From NCBI RefSeq assembly GCF_019703515.2, contig NC_059346.1, positions 18,545,501 through 18,609,500 of the forward strand: 64,000 bases of DNA, written 5' to 3'. This stretch comes from Myxocyprinus asiaticus. Its lineage: Eukaryota > Chordata > Actinopteri > Cypriniformes > Catostomidae. This document shows, piece after piece, positions 61,690-64,000 of this stretch. The notes under the pieces are model-generated. The model saw only the letters and a list, made by a program, of their open reading frames with translations, ran no database searches and was not told the DNA's origin. The position numbers and the translations under genes are program-made. Position 1 is the first letter of the stretch. The number at the start of each line of letters is the position of its first letter.

Positions 61690-63517
61690 GATTAGGGGAT
61701 TGCTTGATTATATCTCCATTCTATAATTATAATTATAATTATTTTTAAGGTTAAAGGTTTACATTCACAAATGAAACAAATTGGCTTTTTTTTTTTCTTT
61801 TTTTTTCTTTTTTTTTTTCACTTGTTTAAAATATGGATTGGTGTGCTTTGTTTCTTTATCCCTGAAAGCTTTAATTGTCATCTGGCCACCGATCTTAAGC
61901 TTGCCACCATTATAAACCTGATGTTAAACTCTGACTGTGTGAGTCTTTAATGGATGGTGACTACTACTTTTCTCACAAGTCCTGTATTATCTGCTGTGCC
62001 TAAGAATAATCAATGTTACCTCTTTAGAGAAATTGAACGCATATTAAACAGATAAATTAATAATAATAATTTAAAACATCATGAACTTAGAGAAAAAAAT
62101 GTAATATTCTGTCATCATGTATTCACTCTCATGTTATTCAGTATGACTTGTTAGGGAGATGTTAGGGGTTGACAGCCTCAGTCACCATTTACTTTAATTA
62201 GATTTTTTTCCCACATGCAATGAAAGTGAATGGTGACTGAGGCTTTCATTCTGCCAAATTTCTCCTTTTGTGTTTCACCAAAGAAAAGATAAGTCGTATG
62301 GGTCTGGAATAACATGACGGTGACAACCCCAAATGTTTTTTTTTTTTTTTTTTTTTTTTTTATTTTGTGTGCAAAAAATAGAACACAATGCTAGGGATAT
62401 GCGCAGGAAAACATTAAATTACATATTATAAAAGTTTGAAAACATTATAAAGATTACAGATTAGAATGTTTTGATGGCTTTGGAGTTGCTGGAGGTATTA
62501 ATAGTGTCCAGATAGGATTTTGCTCGAAAAATAAACAGGAAAAAATATATATATATTTAAACGCTTTTTAAAATTATGACAGCCAGGGTAAAACGGACGT
62601 TTATGCTCACTAACACTTTGGCGACTTCAAGACACGCCCATAGCGGAAGTGCGACAACTGGGTTACCTATCATTTTTATTTTGGCCAAATCTGACACACT
62701 TCTTTGCATATTTTTAAGGAAAACCTTCTGACAAGCTCAGCATACTTTAAATATCAGAAACGGACAAAAGTGCGTTACATGAAGATTCCACGAATTTCAT
62801 TGCAAGAGCTCAGTTTTATGTAGATGGCTGATTTTTGCAAGCAAGCTGACTAAGCTTTTACTTGAGCCGTTAGCCTGCTAGTCAAATGATCAGCTGCTAA
62901 TGCAACATAATGGATGAAACGGAAATCATTCTCCTTGATTAAAACCATGCCTGTGCATGATTGTTTTCCGTGAACGTGGACAGATTAAGTGAATCGACTG
63001 TCAAGATAATCAGGCTAGTGCAAGCATTGCCAGCTAGCTTGTCAAGTGGTGCAATAGCTAATCCAGTGCAGGGAGTTTGCAGATTTATTTCACTGTCTTG
63101 TTTCTTAAATTACCACAACTCGTTTCTACTAATTTATATTTTGCTCTAACTCGTAGTCTTTGGTTTTTAGAATTGCTATGGTAAGTTGGTGTAATCAACA
63201 TTGGCAAAGCTTGACAACTTTTTGACAGCTGCCCTAGTTGTGTTTATGATGTGTCATCATAGACTTCGATGAAGTCACTGTAATTAATCTGAATTGGATG
63301 TTATACAGCAGTAATAAGAGCGTCATTGGTTCTTATTATTATGTTATTAATCAGGTTAAATACCCTCCAGATTTGAAAGTTATATGATAGGCTCATTACA
63401 ATATGATTCCAATCTTTATGAGAAGGATTCTGTAAATAACAGAAAAATCCAGATAAATATATTTTATGTATCATGTCTTTTGTATTTAGTATCTTATACC
63501 TGACCTCTCTACTCTAG
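61690..63517. other. gabarap-gps2 spacer and gps2 5' region
   Basis: No gene is seen up to about 62600. It holds poly(T)/pyrimidine tracts (61787-61822, 62336-62361) and a MITE-like fragment at about 62110-62325 (TGAAAGTGAATGGTGACTGA). From 62600 the sequence probably contains the gps2 promoter and non-coding first exon, but I could not fix its donor. TTTTAG at 63165-63170 and ATGGTAAGT at 63178-63186 resemble splice signals of a very short exon. Confidence 0.45.
62643..62653 (+). promoter_or_regulatory. ETS-type site in the presumed gps2 promoter
   Basis: CGGAAGTGCGA-type sequence (GCGGAAGTGCG) fits an ETS/GABPA site of CpG-type promoters, in a local CpG-bearing stretch about 0.9 kb upstream of the gps2 start codon. 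Motif only. Confidence 0.3.
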
Positions 63518-63541
63518 CTGGCACCACCAATCCCTACCATC

Positions 63542-63635
63542 ATGCCAGCTCTTCTGGAGAGGCCCAAATTGTCCAATGCCATGGCACGTGCCTTACACAA
63601 GCACATTATGAGAGAAAGGGAGCGGAAGAGGCAAG
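63542..63635 (+). CDS. gps2: G protein pathway suppressor 2, first coding exon (partial gene)
   Basis: GPS2 is a coiled-coil subunit of the nuclear NCoR/SMRT-HDAC3 corepressor and also restrains inflammatory ubiquitin signalling. The exon begins after an acceptor (ACTCTAG, exon start 63518) and has 24 nt of 5' UTR before the ATG at 63542. It encodes 31 residues plus one base, from MPALLERPKLSNAMA to RERERKRQ, and ends at the donor GTGAGC after 63635. The human N-terminus is nearly the same. The highly basic helix is the start of the long N-terminal coiled coil. The rest of the gene is beyond position 64000. Position after ctdnep1 and gabarap agrees with the human 17p13 cluster. Confidence 0.92.
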
Positions 63636-63675
63636 GTGAGCCCTGCAAACAGCTGTGTATTATTTGAACTAACAC

Positions 63676-64000
63676 TCTTTTTTTTGTGTGGATTTTCTCC
63701 CCAATTTGGAATGCCCAATTCCCAATGTGCTCTAGGTCCTCGTGGTGGCATAGTGACTCAATCCGAGTGGCGGAGGACAAATCTCAGTTGCCTCTGCATC
63801 TGAGACGTCAATCCTCGCATCTTATCATGTGGCTTGTTGAGCGCGGAGACCTAGCTATTGACCGCGGAGACCTAGCTATTCTCCATGGCATACACGCACA
63901 ACTAACCACACGCCCCGCCGAGATCGAGAACCACATTATAGCAACCACGAGGAGGTTACCCCAACATGACTCTGTCTACCCTAGCAACCAGGCCAACTGG
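63676..64000 (-). mobile_element. tRNA-derived SINE, copy 3 (cut by the window end)
   Basis: Reverse complement of the family at 31441: poly(T)-rich tail, CCCCAATTTGGAATGCCCAA, then TCCTCGTGGTGGCATAGTGA and ATCCGAGTGGCGGAGGACAA, followed by the AACCACGAGGAGGTTACCCC block. The tRNA-like head would be past 64000. It contains a short internal duplication (GCGGAGACCTAGCTATT twice, 63843-63880). It lies about 40 bp after the gps2 exon. Confidence 0.85.

Noticed and set aside
63165..63186. Ten-base exon between TTTTAG and GTAAGT upstream of gps2
   Set aside because: Splice-like motifs are present, but such a tiny non-coding exon cannot be supported without transcript data, so it is only mentioned in the spacer entry.

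Overview
This window looks like nuclear DNA of a teleost fish, most likely a cypriniform (carp, loach or danio relative). It carries vertebrate genes split by GT-AG introns, has no bacterial-style operons, and is dense in Tc1/mariner elements, hAT-type elements, inverted-repeat MITEs and a tRNA-derived SINE typical of cyprinid fish. Names come from recognising encoded proteins and exon phases by eye; no database search was run. The species is not determined.

Layout. (1) 189-2113, minus: three exons of an eif1ax copy (translation initiation factor eIF1A) that keep splice sites and phase but carry two in-frame TGA codons, so probably a decaying duplicate. (2) 4385-26189, minus: complete rps6ka3 (p90 ribosomal S6 kinase RSK2), 22 coding exons, 733 aa. 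(3) 28549-42686, minus: complete pdha1 (pyruvate dehydrogenase E1 alpha), 11 constitutive coding exons, 393 aa, plus two extra phase-0 exon candidates in the intron after exon 1: a 21-nt micro-exon (41838-41858) and a remarkable 828-nt, 276-codon cassette exon (37854-38681). (4) 42687-47396: divergent intergenic region largely filled by three damaged Tc1 copies. (5) 47397-54602, plus: complete ctdnep1 (dullard, nuclear-envelope phosphatase), 8 coding exons, 245 aa. (6) 57798-61162, plus: complete gabarap (Atg8-family ubiquitin-like protein), 4 exons, 122 aa. (7) 63542 onward, plus: first coding exon of gps2 (subunit of the NCoR/SMRT-HDAC3 corepressor); the rest lies beyond the window.

The two halves recall two human neighbourhoods: EIF1AX-RPS6KA3-PDHA1 (Xp22) and CTDNEP1-GABARAP-GPS2 (17p13). 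They meet between pdha1 and ctdnep1, where Tc1 copies are clustered. The genes are unrelated housekeeping or signalling genes and do not form a pathway.

Introns and spacers are mostly transposon-derived. Clear cases are a Tc1 element with an uninterrupted DD34E transposase, both terminal repeats and TA duplications (20361-21941) nested in a hAT-like element; a Tc1 copy rearranged into a large palindrome (39575-41254); a Sleeping-Beauty-type element with IR/DR ends (43289-44712); several hAT-type elements with 8-bp duplications; and three SINE copies. The best candidate for something undescribed is the large in-frame cassette exon of pdha1, which would insert about 276 disordered residues between the mitochondrial presequence region and the catalytic subunit.
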